The notes: generated from the sequence alone by a model not told the origin. A stretch of DNA of 64,000 nt from Amorphochlora amoebiformis (GCA_054601695.1 BAAHQB010000082.1:1-64000); one strand, 5' to 3'. Shown: positions 1-52,167, counted from the stretch's first letter. A program made the numbers and translations.

Positions 1-15
1 GTCTTTTTCACTATT

Positions 16-64
<49 letters not shown>

Positions 65-183
65 GTATATATCAAATTATCCCATATCCTCTTTCACGTC
101 CCTCCTTTCCCCCCCCCTAAATTTTTTCTTTCACTTCTATCTCTATCACTCCCTCTCTCTTCACCTATATTCAGAGCTTTGTT

Positions 184-228
<45 letters not shown>

Positions 229-251
229 ACATATATATATATATATATATA

Positions 252-306
<55 letters not shown>

Positions 307-500
307 GTAAATTGAAAAATGTAATCATTCCTAGACTTCGCCCTCGTCTTTCTTCGCTGCCCCGTCGCTACCTAATCTCGCTCCCTCTCTCGCGCTCTCT
401 ACCCCTCTCTTTCTCTCTCTCTCTCCCTCTCTCCGCCCTCACTCTCTCCCTCCTTCCACCGTATCTCTTTACATATGTATGTAATTAACATCATCTGATA
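1..500. repeat. TA tracts and pyrimidine-rich block
   Basis: ATT and TA microsatellites (31-57, 230-302) with CT-rich sequence at 85-175 and 331-470 (TCTCTC runs). The open frame across it is low complexity. No supported exon. Confidence 0.9.
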
Positions 501-566
501 TATACATATATATATATATATACATACATATATATATATATATATATATGTGTGTATCTATATATA

Positions 567-614
<48 letters not shown>

Positions 615-710
615 TATATATATATAATATGTGTATATTGATATGTACATTGATATATCTATATATATATACATTGAAATATATATATATATATATATAA
701 ATATTACATA

Positions 711-786
<76 letters not shown>

Positions 787-877
787 CTATATATATATAT
801 ATATTATATTATAAACTATATATAGAAATACATATATATATATATCTATATACATATATGTATACATATTTATATAC

Positions 878-909
<32 letters not shown>

Positions 910-950
910 TATATTTATAAATTATATATAGGTAGACATACATATCCGTA

Positions 951-986
<36 letters not shown>

Positions 987-1082
987 TATTTATAAATTAT
1001 ATATATATATATATATATATACATATATAATATGTGTGTGATACAAACATAACTCTCTCACCACACATAAACAGCACATAAA

Positions 1083-1132
<50 letters not shown>

Positions 1133-1180
1133 ATATATATATATATAATACATATGTATACACATATAGACTAATATATT
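500..1180. repeat. (TA)n microsatellite block
   Basis: Almost entirely TA runs with interspersed ATAT/TACA variants. Nothing else seen. Confidence 0.95.
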
Positions 1181-1223
1181 CATATGTAACACATACATTT
1201 ATGCATGTCCACATACACGTCAG

Positions 1224-1306
1224 TATTGATAGATTCGGGTTTGTCATGCACAGAAGGAAAGGTATCATTTCTTTATCTACTGGATTCAATGCCTAGGATT
1301 ATTCAT

Positions 1307-1337
<31 letters not shown>

Positions 1338-1381
1338 GTATATATAAATATTGTATATATACATACATATATGTATGTGTA

Positions 1382-1432
<51 letters not shown>

Positions 1433-1702
1433 ATATATATAAATATATATGTATATAAAACATTTTATGTATATATATATATATTTGTATATTTATATAT
1501 TTATATATATAAATATATTATTATTATTTTATGATTTTATACAAGTATTATTATATATAATTATTGTCATATTACTGTTACAACTACTATTATTCGTATA
1601 ATTAGTATCACCAATAGTTGTTATTCTACTATTGCTAAATAATACATATATATATATATATTATTTTTTCATTTATTTATTTGTTTATTCATGTATTTAT
1701 AT

Positions 1703-1752
<50 letters not shown>

Positions 1753-1865
1753 CATATATATATATATATATATAATAGTAATAATACATGGTGTGTGTGT
1801 ATATATATATGTATGTATGTATGTATATTATTTGTTTATTTATAATTATTTATTTATATCCACAC

Positions 1866-1898
<33 letters not shown>

Positions 1899-2806
1899 TA
1901 TATATATACAGGTGTGTGTGTGTGTATTTTGTATAAGCAATATAATCATTACTACATTTTAGTTAGATTATGTACAATATTTGTAAATAGGAATAGAGAG
2001 TTTAGTGTCGAGTATATACAACCTTTCTTCAAGCCCATACCAAGAGATAAAATTAAGGGTAATACAACAAGTTTTTTCATAAATATATATTATATACATA
2101 TATTATGTACATACACATACATCTATATACAAATATGTATATATATATATATATATATATAACTACACAGAAATATACATAACTATTCATGTGTATGTAT
2201 GTATCTATATACACACAAATACATACAATACATATGTATATACATAAATAATATATATATATATATAAATATATATATATATTATATATATACATGTAAA
2301 CATATATATATATATACATACATAATACAACGTACTACATGTTTATACAAATATTTATACATATACATGTGCACAGCAAAACAATATCTTCACAACACAT
2401 TATATACATATTCACAGACATTGCAAATACTCGTGTAAAATTAGTATACATGAATAAACACATAGATGTGTACGATATGCATAAAGCTATAGTCCATACA
2501 TACATGGGTACAAGGGGTGATTAGTAAGCAATTTGAACATGCATTGGTGTGTAGAGGCGCTGGAGCATGTTGCCTAGCAATGTAATCACATTAGTACTTG
2601 CTCTGTGGTAGCATATGCACGTGTAAATCGGTGTTTGGGGATTATGTAAGCGTATGTCGGTTGTGTGTATATGCACATGGGTGTTTGTGGCGTGAGAAAA
2701 AGTACAGTGGTGGTAAGAATATATATAGAGAGATGTTTTGTTAGCATTCTAGTATTCAGTTAGCTTCATTGTAGAATGTGTGTTAGATTTGAAGCATATG
2801 TATATG

Positions 2807-2877
<71 letters not shown>

Positions 2878-2891
2878 ATATATTATATGTT

Positions 2892-2932
<41 letters not shown>

Positions 2933-3217
2933 TTATAATATGGATACTATATAGATATATACATGAATATATATATATACATATATACACATATATATAT
3001 ATTCTGCATAATATATATATATATATATATAATATGTACATATATGCATATTGTGTATATATACCATATAATAACACATAGATATAATATATATATATAT
3101 ATATATATGCAAATATATGTGTATATATATATGTGTGTGTATATATATATTAATATATATATAAAATTTATGATATGGATATATCCATGCTACATTTTAC
3201 ATACATATATATACATA

Positions 3218-3312
<95 letters not shown>

Positions 3313-3843
3313 TTCCTGTATACTATCTACATATCTATGTACACACATATATACATATATTTTCTGTATATAATACATATATGATATATGCACATACATA
3401 TATATATATATAACATATGCATATATATATTTATATATATATATATATATAATATACTGTCTATAAATAGAGAGAATCTGTTAGTGCAAGGGATCTGAGG
3501 GAATATTTTGGAATGTGGCTGCAGGTTCTACATACGTAAATTGTACATATAAATAAATATATTTAAATAAAATATATATATATGTACATATACAGTTATG
3601 TACATAATATGCATTATATGTACATATATATAATATGTTGTACATGTATTGTGTGCTGACACCACATGATGAAACGTACATTTGTACTGTACATGTACAC
3701 ATATCCTATATATTTTTTGTCTTCAAATCTAAATTTCAGTGTTTGGTATGTATCAGAAACTAAGCAAGCGATAGAATTTCTGGGGCATTTTCTCGAGAAA
3801 GCGAGCAAATCGCGCAATTCCAAGCAGGAGGCAGGGAGAGGGG

Positions 3844-3911
<68 letters not shown>

Positions 3912-3982
3912 CATATTGTATACTTGTATGTATGTATGTATGTTTTATGTGTACTTCTGTACACACGCATACACACACACAC

Positions 3983-4019
<37 letters not shown>

Positions 4020-4327
4020 TTATATGTATATATGTATTTATCTATGTACATGCACTTTTGTATATATAGGTATATATGTATTTATCTATGTACATGCATA
4101 CATGTATATATATATGTATATACTTGTATGTCTGTATATACTATGTATATTTCTATACACACACATATAATATATATATATATATATAATTTATATATAT
4201 ATATATATATGTGTATATATATGTATGTATTCATGTATTATATGTATATATGTATATAAGTATATGTATATATATATATATATGTATATACTTATAGTAT
4301 ATATATACTATGTATATTTATATACAC

Positions 4328-4373
<46 letters not shown>

Positions 4374-4442
4374 TATTTATATATATATATGTGTGTATAT
4401 ATTTGTATGTATTATATGTAGATATGTATTTATCTATGTACA

Positions 4443-4491
<49 letters not shown>

Positions 4492-4772
4492 CATATATAT
4501 ATATATATTTATATATATATATACATACAGATCTATAATTGGACATGCAATCAGGTATTTTCCGTCTCTTCAAGGGCGTTCGGTCTGTATCCGTCGTTCG
4601 TCAGTACTGTAAGGCAATGACAGGAACGACCGGCCACATGGCGAGGGTTGTTGGAGAAGCAGCGAGAAAGCTTATGCCGCGTTCTTTTCTCCCAGTAAGC
4701 TCGATACAATTTAGACAATTACAAGTAAATTTTACGGTCATCCATAAAATCGATCCAGCAATGAAAAGTTAG
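1224..4772 (+). CDS. Unrecognised multi-exon gene (five phase-compatible exons)
   Basis: I do not recognise this protein. Five islands between TA tracts each have an AG before and a GT after, and their codon phases join without conflict: exons 1224-1261, 1963-2058, 2525-2546, 3740-3843 and 4555-4772 (TAG stop). Sample peptides are [46 protein letters not shown] and [15 protein letters not shown]. The last exon is basic and amphipathic at its start ([18 protein letters not shown]). The first listed exon needs two bases from an earlier one, so the 5' end is missing. The last exon could instead end at a GTAAGC donor after 4689, giving a shorter tail. The CTAG-rich flank after 4772 resembles the 3' flanks of other genes here. 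The exon at 2525-2546 is the weakest link. The reading rests on phase agreement and amino-acid character, not homology. Confidence 0.45.
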
Positions 4773-5200
4773 CGCTGATCTAGTGATATACTAGATATAG
4801 CCTAGTAGCATATAGAATAAGTTATTACTACATACTCTATCTATTCATTCCGTTCACGAATAGCCTAGATCTAGCTGTTAGCCACTCAGTCTGGTCGTTC
4901 ATAAACTCACTGACGTGTAATTTACCCTAGATACTGTGACGCGTCAATTGCAACGTACCGTAGCCTCGATCCAAATTCTAGAAATTCGGGTATTCATGAT
5001 ATATATATCTGAAACAAAAACTTTCCCCATCGGTGCAACAGGTTGAAAGATGAAAAATTCTTTACTTGCAAGTGTAAACGAATTCATATAATATACTTGT
5101 GTGATGGTTGAATAATACTATACATGCATACATATGTGCATGTTAAGAACAATGTATATATGTGTGTATATATCAAAACAGACTCATATATATATATATA

Positions 5201-5240
<40 letters not shown>

Positions 5241-5256
5241 ATATATATACACACGC

Positions 5257-5287
<31 letters not shown>

Positions 5288-5356
5288 CACACAATATTTT
5301 AATTTTATATATAATATTATAGATAAAAACAGCTGTATATATATATATATCTGTTG

Positions 5357-5403
<47 letters not shown>

Positions 5404-5489
5404 ATATGATGTACCTTTATATGTATATATATATATATATATATAATATGTATATTCTATCTATCTATCTATCTCCCTTTATATATATG

Positions 5490-5527
<38 letters not shown>

Positions 5528-5607
5528 GTATGTATATTCTAGGTGTTGTGTCACCTTAGCTGTAGGCTAAGATGGAGCCACCTAAGGTGGAGCAAAATAT
5601 TTTATAT

Positions 5608-5658
<51 letters not shown>

Positions 5659-5765
5659 TTACATATATATATGTGCGTAATTTACATATTATATAAATTG
5701 TATATATATATATATGTATATGCTATATATATATAATATATATATTACGTATGTATGTATATGTA

Positions 5766-5831
<66 letters not shown>

Positions 5832-6183
5832 TATATATATATAATATATATATATATATATAAATGAGTGCATTTACTACAGCTGTACGTGTACTATTAG
5901 TTATATATAGATGTTTACATGTCTGCACATATATCATAGCTTTCATACCATGACAGAGATAATGTAAATTCTAAGTAGTACGTGCATACACACACACGCA
6001 CACACACACACACATATACATATACAAATACATATATATAATTATATATATGTAGTGTTTTTATATATATATATATATACATATATATGCATTATTTACA
6101 ATTTATACGTATTTTGGATCCCTCAATACACAATACATATCTATATTTATATATATATATACATACATATTTACATATATATG

Positions 6184-6260
<77 letters not shown>

Positions 6261-6382
6261 GTATGTATATATGACATACACATATGTATTATACTTAGGG
6301 AAGAAGGGGTTGAGAGTGAGAGAGTTGAGGTAGGATATGTAAATATATATATTTATATAAATATGTACAGACACACACACAC

Positions 6383-6435
<53 letters not shown>

Positions 6436-6548
6436 CTGAGTTTGAACGGGAGACAGGAAAGAAGCGAGAAAGGAAGAAAGAAAAAGAGACAAACAAGATA
6501 AGAAAGCAGAACAAAACAGCGGAGATAGGAACATGGATATAATATATG

Positions 6549-6588
<40 letters not shown>

Positions 6589-6699
6589 TATATTGCGTAG
6601 ATCCGCATAGATAGGCCCACCGGTTCTCTACTAGTCTCTACCCCTAGTCTAACTTCTGTAGTTGACTAGCCGTAGTTTCCGCGTTAGCCACATATGCCG

Positions 6700-6743
<44 letters not shown>

Positions 6744-6816
6744 GTATATAAATATGTATATAATACTATATATATATATATATATTACGTATGTATGTAT
6801 ACATACACATATGTGT

Positions 6817-6894
<78 letters not shown>

Positions 6895-7516
6895 CATCAT
6901 TCACCCTCAGAATCCGCTCTCATACCCTCTCTGCGCCCTAAAAACAAAGTCGGATCTAGACCCAAAAAATGCAGTCACTAGTACTGATATCCCTAGTTCC
7001 AAAGCTGAGGATCCATCAGGAGATATTTTCAACAAAAGTGGAATAAGCGGAATCAGACACAGCCGTCAGGGTGATTTGTGTGGAAAGTTCACTTCTTGCA
7101 GCCTCATTCTCATAACTGCGCAAGGCTACGGCGATGGAAAATTTAAGATCAAGCCAAAAATCAAACTCAATTCAAATTTTGAAATTTACTTGACCTCCCT
7201 CACTTTTCGCAGCTTCCTTAGGTCTAACCGTTTGTAGGGCCCCAATTGATTCGGCCCAAGCCCTTCTCACCACTCAAATGAGAAGGGCAACTAAGGGGAA
7301 GTCATCTGGGCTTCCCCCGGACATTAAGTTGAACTTTTATAATGTGTATACCTATCGAATCTTAATCTGTCTCGAATCTATAAACATCAAACCATAGAAA
7401 ATGCCAAATTGCATTTCCATGATCCCGCCCTTTCGGCGGCCATTAATCACAACAAGCCGAAGTTTTAAATCAACAATTCAAGTCGTTGATCGGGACGACC
7501 CGGACAGAGGCGAAGC
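4773..7516. other. Intergenic region before MAD1
   Basis: 4773-5060 is unique and rich in CTAG. 5170-6290 is mostly TA with a short unique patch at 5540-5600. 6290-6540 mixes a purine stretch and TA. 6600-6705 is unique and CTAG-rich. 6710-6895 is TA. 6900-7516 is unique sequence just upstream of the MAD1 start, so probably promoter and 5' leader. No gene recognised. Confidence 0.7.
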
Positions 7517-26726
<19,210 letters not shown>

Positions 26727-27541
26727 TCACAAGTGGATGGCAAGCTTTGCGTGCCTTAACTTGATTCCCTTGACCAAAAAGTTGAACATCTCTTCCCGCT
26801 GGCGAATGCTCTCTCGCAAGTGTGAAGGTACCCCATCGGAGGGCTTTCGGCGCTTTCGTCGTATAGTGCTTTTCAGCACAATCTCGGGCTCGTGTTCCAT
26901 CTCCTTTCTCTCCTCTATTGTAATGTTGAAGGATTCCATTTGAGAGACATGCGAAGGTTTAAGATTAAGCTTTTTATTAAAAGCTATGGCAGGAGGAATT
27001 GGTAAGTTTTCGAGGGCACTGATAGGTCGAGATCGCTTTCGGTTTCCCTTTACAGCAATCAATTGAGTAGATCCGGTGAATGAACTGGGAGGTGGTCGGT
27101 GACATATTGATCGAAGAGCCTTGTTTGGTTCTGGAAGTCTAGTGTGTGCCATTATCGAGGGTATACTCTGGTGTGGGCCACGTGGATATTGTAGGTTGTG
27201 ACTCCGAGGACGAGGTTGAGGTTGAAGTTGATATTGGCCGTACGCGTGAGAGAAGTGTTGGGAAACAAGCTTGGACGGAGCGCTCTGAGAAACTTGAGAC
27301 GACGTGGTGGTATTGGTCTACGCACACAATAATAAAAAATCAAAGCGATCCCTTTTACAGCATAATAAATAGCGTTAGGACGAACATGTATATATACTGA
27401 CTGGCGTGTAAACATACACATTTGGGTTCACAACTCGTGAAAACATGTATACTGCCCTTCAAAACAATAAAATGGGTGTTGCTTGTGTGAGCATGTATAT
27501 TGGCCGTTATCACCATGCGGCAGCGATATAATGAATATGTA

Positions 27542-27592
<51 letters not shown>

Positions 27593-28811
27593 GTGTACAT
27601 ATATATACACATATATATATACATATATAAATACATACATATATATAATTGCCACAAGAATTAAGCACACCTGGTACCACTTGGTAGCATCCTCAAGTGG
27701 AGGAGGAGAACGATGACCTGCGATGATTTGACGGGGTGGTGAGCGGGCCATGGTGACGTTATGTTGTGGAGAGCGAGTGAGAGTGATGTCACGAGGAGGG
27801 GAGCGAGCCGCGAGAGATGAAACTGTTTCGGGCATGAGATGGCGTTGAGCTGCCCCCGAGGCTTCCCCAGGTGCAGCATAAGGGTTTTGCGTGGTCGCGT
27901 CGCTTTGAAGTATGGGATTCATTCCGTAGTGCTCAGGTGACATCTGCTGAGCAGCTTGGTTTTGTTTCGCAGAGTAAGTTTTGCGGAAATCAGACAAAAC
28001 CTGAGAGCACATAATAAGATACAAGCAGGTAGCAACTATGGTTAGTAAGCTTCAGTACCTGAACAATGGGATCGCCTCGATAGGTTGAGTGAACTGCTAC
28101 GATAAAAGTGAGGTTGCGATTGCGATGTGTCGCGTTTTGGTGGTAGTATATCATCTCTGAGTTGGACGCCATCATCTGCACCATCCCAGTGTCGCTCTTC
28201 CTCGCATGGAATAGTATTTGCTCACATTGAAATCGTAGCTTGGGCTCATCTACCCTGCATGCAGGAGACCTGAAAGTTGCCTTAATTTGCCCGTCACGGG
28301 AGCCAACACAGAAGTAGTGAACCATGGAGCTTTGCTGCACCCTCTTCTGGACCTCAGTGAAGTTGTCACCTCCCTGCAGCTTGCGATTCTTCAAATCTTC
28401 AGCCGTGAGCTTACCAGCCTCTATTTCACCGGTGTTGCTCAAGATTCGTGAACGCAACTGGTCGCCGAAGAGCTCTAAACAGCGAGGCGTTTGCACCAAC
28501 ATATAGTTGTAGAAGCAGGTGATGCGATGCTTTTGAATCGAGCGCGAACTGCTCTTTCGATAGGACTTACCGCATCCAAGTGGACAAAACCAGCGAGCCG
28601 CGTCCTTGGCCGGTTTCTTCGGCTTGACAAGCACTCCTTGCACCCCAGTTGAACCTGGCTTGACGATGCTAATTGGCCTTGCCGTTGGCAATGCACTCAA
28701 TCCGGTTTTGGTGTCTGTAGACGACTTCATAGCTCCTGGAGCAACTGCTAAATAGTCTGTCGCCCGTGTCGATGATGATTGTGGATTCCAGGCAGCGACT
28801 CGCTGCTGCAT
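26727..28811 (-). CDS. C2HC zinc-finger-like protein of unknown function (3 exons)
   Basis: Read on the minus strand: exon 1 28811-28059 (ATG, 251 codons), exon 2 28000-27671 (110 codons), exon 3 27317-26727 (196 codons and TGA). All junctions are GT-AG and phase 0, giving 557 residues. Intron 1 is 58 bp; intron 2 is 353 bp and holds a TA tract. Exon 1 has a finger-like motif [12 protein letters not shown] followed by SIQKHRITC, with spacing C-x3-C-x16-H-x4-C, in a basic context. It is followed by a folded-looking region of about 150 residues (for example [20 protein letters not shown]). Exon 2 has ARSPPR/TRSP repeats typical of a disordered nuclear segment. Exon 3 is Gln-rich, then basic (IRRKRRK), and ends with a charged helical region ([18 protein letters not shown]). 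This suggests a DNA- or RNA-binding nuclear regulator, but I cannot name the family. The gene is convergent with MAD1 and divergent from the kinase gene. Confidence 0.8.
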
Positions 28812-29154
28812 GATGAGATCTCCCTGGTCGGCGTTACGCGTTACCGGGCGACATAGCTAAGTAGAATAGAAGTAAGTTCAGTCTAAGAGTCCCAGAGACA
28901 CTCCCAGGAAAGTGGAAGAATGAATGAGTTATTGGGAGCACCGTATGCTAGGGAAGTTGGTTAAAGGGGAATGTTGGGAGCTGGGAAGCTGAAACGGTGG
29001 AATACAGGAGCTTGAAGCGAGAAGTAACGGTTTCGGATATTAGGCATTCTTAGACAAAGGACTGATTTAGGCGATTTCAGTTAATCCCCAACTCAAGTCC
29101 CTGCAGTCGGACGATTGATATACCGAGCCTCGACGACCCCCGGGAGGACAGGGC
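28812..29154. promoter_or_regulatory. Shared divergent 5' region between the zinc-finger gene and PKA
   Basis: These 343 bp separate the start codons of two divergent genes (minus-strand ATG at 28811, plus-strand ATG at 29155). The stretch has no TA microsatellite, which is rare in this window. It must hold the promoters or 5' leaders of both genes unless unseen 5' exons exist. I see no clear TATA box. At 29002-29016 it contains ATACAGGAGCTTGAAG, also seen at 20869-20882 inside MAD1. Confidence 0.5.
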
Positions 29155-32316
<3,162 letters not shown>

Positions 32317-32808
32317 TCCAGAGAACGTGGTGGGCGGAGGGTTACAGGGGAGTGGGAGAAGGTGGTTGCAGGCTGAAAAATAAAGATCTTAGTTAGCCAG
32401 TGAGATAGGCACTTGGCTTTAAGACGCCCGCTGAACTGTTGTAGTAAGATAGTATGTCCGTGCGGCAGCAGAGAGAACGTTGCAGTGCATATTGAGCGTG
32501 AGTAAAGTATTATTGTTCAATTGAGATCACAATATCCTAGGTGTGGAGTACCAGATATATAATCAAAAATTTAAAATAACTTAACTAGTTTCAAGAATTC
32601 ACTACGCTAGTCTAGTAGTATATCCATAGTCTAGATAGTATCATGATATCAGTGGTGTTGCTCTACATAGCTAGGGTTATACTCTTTGTGTTGTTCTGGT
32701 TGAGTTCGAATCACCATGATTTAAAATTAAAAAATTGGGAAGCATGAGTGTACGCACCATCGCAATTTGCTATCATTCATCGTGCCCTTTCTCAGCATAT
32801 GGAGAGCG

Positions 32809-47317
<14,509 letters not shown>

Positions 47318-47632
47318 ATGAAAGCCAGACAAATTAGAACGGAGGAAAGGGAGAAACAGACACAAACAGATCACTCGGGGGTATCCAAGAGAGACACACC
47401 GCAAAACTCACCGACCAAACACCCAAAGAAATCGCAATCTCCTCGATCTTTTGAACCGCAATATAATCAATCTCTCCTCCCATCGTCTCCCGAACCCCCC
47501 TCGAGACTAAAACCTCCTATTCTCCCGGTACCCACCTTTAAGCGACCACGTCGTCGCATCCGGAATCAAAAGGTCTTCGCGCAGACTTCTGACACCGTTA
47601 TTGATTATTTCGATATCTCAGTATTTGAATAA
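47318..47632 (+). CDS. Terminal exon of a basic, proline-rich protein
   Basis: Open frame of 104 residues following a TA tract that ends in TATAG. It starts at or near an ATG ([18 protein letters not shown]) and ends at TAA. Composition is that of a disordered nuclear protein: Ser/Pro/Lys/Arg-rich, with [19 protein letters not shown] and a basic cluster [14 protein letters not shown] before a hydrophobic end ([11 protein letters not shown]). Either a one-exon small gene or the last exon of a longer gene. Possible upstream exons in the same orientation lie at 46022-46130 (peptide [18 protein letters not shown]) and 46463-46531 ([16 protein letters not shown]), but I could not join them. A second gene converges from the other strand 101 bp downstream. 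Confidence 0.45.
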   Translation: MKARQIRTEEREKQTQTDHSGVSKRDTPQNSPTKHPKKSQSPRSFEPQYNQSLLPSSPEPPSRLKPPILPVPTFKRPRRRIRNQKVFAQTSDTVIDYFDISVFE

Positions 47633-47733
47633 TGATATGCAGATAACAACTAGATTATAATTTAGATATTTGAGATATTTGATATATAAATTTAATAAAT
47701 ATAAATATTCGAATATTTGATGATAAAATATAC

Positions 47734-48119
47734 CTATATCTTAAGTCGATTATCCAGATATTCCCACAAATTACTCAGGCCCATCCGACGTGGTCGCCGT
47801 GTTGGAAGAAGTGCCTGTTTCTTTCTCTCTCCAGCGGTAATTTCGGGCTGGGCACATTTTAGCGGGCGGGACGAGAATCTCAGAGGAAAGGGCATATCGC
47901 GAACTACCGGGATGTAAGAAGGGGGAAAAGACAAATGATTTTTTCCGGGTTTGTGACAAACAGAAGGATAGTCTGGTATTTGGTGTACCTTGCGGGGGGA
48001 GAAAGGACTGTATAATAAGGGTTTGGGTAATGGGTCCAATGGAGGGAGGACATCGAATGGGGAGGATAGTGAGGAAATGGAGCAATTATATTTGAATAAA
48101 GTGGGAAGATTGATAGGGT
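47734..48119 (-). CDS. Terminal exon of a proline-rich protein, convergent partner
   Basis: On the minus strand an acceptor-like pyrimidine-rich stretch ending in TTAAG precedes 127 open codons and a TAG stop at 47734. Sample peptides: [50 protein letters not shown] and the end [20 protein letters not shown]. Residue use is protein-like and quite unlike the repeat-derived frames around it. No upstream exon was found; the DNA to the right (48155-48840) is almost pure TA. The end of this protein (PTRRPRR then a hydrophobic/acidic tail) resembles in layout the end of its convergent neighbour (PTFKRPRRR then tail). The family is unknown. Confidence 0.45.
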
Positions 48120-48150
48120 CTTAATGTGGAGAATGGGTACGTGTAGGTAT

Positions 48151-48845
<695 letters not shown>

Positions 48846-48929
48846 CATTTAAACATTATGTAAAAATGTGAGTGTGTATACTCTATGTGCAGGTATGTTT
48901 ATTTGTGTCTAAGCGTGTATGTGAAAAGC

Positions 48930-48988
<59 letters not shown>

Positions 48989-49031
48989 GTATTATATACA
49001 TATGTATGTATATGTGCCTTCGTAGGGAGCA

Positions 49032-49148
49032 ATGACGGTATGTAACCTCTTCTCCAACGTGTGGGCGATAATCGTACAAGGATGCCTGGGTACAAAATTC
49101 ACAAATGAACATATATAACACATATATGTATATATTTATATATATATT

Positions 49149-49235
<87 letters not shown>

Positions 49236-49316
49236 ACATATATACATATATATATATATATACATGATGCAAACATATAAATATACACATATAAGTAAAT
49301 ATGGGTATACATATAT

Positions 49317-49383
<67 letters not shown>

Positions 49384-49390
49384 ATATATA

Positions 49391-49466
<76 letters not shown>

Positions 49467-49511
49467 ATATATATATATTATATATATTATATATATATAT
49501 ATATATATAAA

Positions 49512-49543
<32 letters not shown>

Positions 49544-49735
49544 TATATATGTGTATGCGTGTACATATATAAATATGTTCACATGTAATATATGCAAACA
49601 TGTATAATATATACACGTTAATATATATTAAATTCGTAATACATACCCACATTGATAGGTGTAGCGGTATTCTCTCTCCTTATAGTCAAATGGAGATGCG
49701 AACAGCCTCGCAGGGAGTTCCGGGTACTTCATATG

Positions 49736-49787
<52 letters not shown>

Positions 49788-50029
49788 CATATATATATAT
49801 AGAAACATGTACATATAAATATACATACATATGCATATACATACACACATGTGCATATAATTATGTCTACATGAAATGTATTCTATATGCACTCTTAGGT
49901 ATGGGCCTTCGACGCCCTGAAACAATGTATATCAGCCGGGTTTCAACACGGCTGTAACGTAGCGATAGCGGCTATTGCACGCTCAGAGGGCGGAGAAGGC
50001 AACGAAGAGTGTGGATGGTCGATCGTTAA

Positions 50030-50080
<51 letters not shown>

Positions 50081-50233
50081 CATATATATATATGTATATA
50101 TATATATGTGTGTGTATGAATATAGGTACATTATATCTTTCACGATCGATGCAGTGTTAGGGACTGCCCTATCGATTTTCGCCCTCAAGTATATGCTTGA
50201 ACCGCTAGCAAAAAAGGTAATAATATGTAACAT

Positions 50234-50280
<47 letters not shown>

Positions 50281-50811
50281 ATATACATACATATATATAT
50301 TTATATATATATATATATATTATATTATATGTACACAATATGTATATATTTATATATATATATATATACATATATATATTTACATTTACATAAAAATCTA
50401 TTCTATTTACACCTTAAAAAAGTTATTTATATTTATTTTTTGTTTATCTTGAATGATTTCAACAGTTGGACTACCACCCCCTAATAGAGAGTGGGGACTA
50501 CGGCCAACCGCACAATATCAACATCAAATGGTGGGGTATCCAGGTCAATTCTCCATTCTCCATATTTGATATACATATATGTCAATTATAGATATTCGCA
50601 TATCTACTGATAAACTATACACATATTCTTCAATCAGATATCGCCATAATATATACTCGAATACATACCAACCTAAAATATGTATGATGTGAAAACATAC
50701 GAAAATCCAATTTCAACTGGGAAACAATCTCTTAGCCTTATGCTAACAAATTCTTATGTATCTGATATGTATGCATGTGTGTTGGCATGTTTATGTAGGG
50801 GAATGTATATG

Positions 50812-50844
<33 letters not shown>

Positions 50845-50981
50845 ATATACATATATATACATATATATATATATATATAAATATATTATATACATATGTA
50901 TATATATATATATATGTATGTATGTATATATATATATATATATATAAATATATATATATATACATATATATAAAAAACACT

Positions 50982-51035
<54 letters not shown>

Positions 51036-51117
51036 ACGTATTTGTATGTAAATATTTAATATTCAAAGAATAAAATAAATAAATATATATTAATATACAC
51101 ATATATATATATATACG

Positions 51118-51157
<40 letters not shown>

Positions 51158-51262
51158 TGTAGAGGTGTATATATGTGTATGTATAATACATATATGGTTA
51201 CGTAAATATACATATATATATATATAGGTGAACCATATGCAATGGAATATACATAAATAATA

Positions 51263-51303
<41 letters not shown>

Positions 51304-51595
51304 TAATATATTAAACAGAAGACATATACGCATACGTAAATACCTTTACCCACCAAAACCCAACCTTATCCCAAACCCCACAGCTGTAGTATATTACATT
51401 CGTGTGCAATGGTTTTGAACCGGTATATCTAGCTGACGTCGTGGGTTCTGATCAACATTCTGGCGCGAGTGGTGTGCGGGGGAATCGTGTATGGGCTCCA
51501 CGATCCTATTCATCCATTCATTCGGTGGTTAACTCATAAGGTTTGTTGTTTGGATTTATGTATGTATGTATGCGTGTGAATAGATATATCTAGAC

Positions 51596-51644
<49 letters not shown>

Positions 51645-51686
51645 ATATGTATAATATATATATATATATATATGTAAATATGTATC

Positions 51687-51721
<35 letters not shown>

Positions 51722-51743
51722 CATATAAAATATATATATATAC

Positions 51744-51833
<90 letters not shown>

Positions 51834-51921
51834 CTACATAATACATATATATATATATTATACATATAATATATGTGTATATGTATGTATGTATATATGT
51901 ATGCGTGTGTATATATATATT

Positions 51922-51961
<40 letters not shown>

Positions 51962-52130
51962 TGTATGTATATATGTGTATATATACGCCTTCACTTGTTC
52001 ATTCGATGGCAAACTGATGAGGTTTGTTGTTTGGAATTACGTATGCATGTATATATATATACACACACAATTATATGATATATATATATTTTTATGTATA
52101 TGACAATATATACATATATGTATATTTTAC

Positions 52131-52167
<37 letters not shown>

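Noticed and set aside
32690-32720. tRNA-like GAGTTCGAATCACC
   Set aside because: Matches a B box but lacks a convincing A box and cloverleaf; not enough to call a gene or element.
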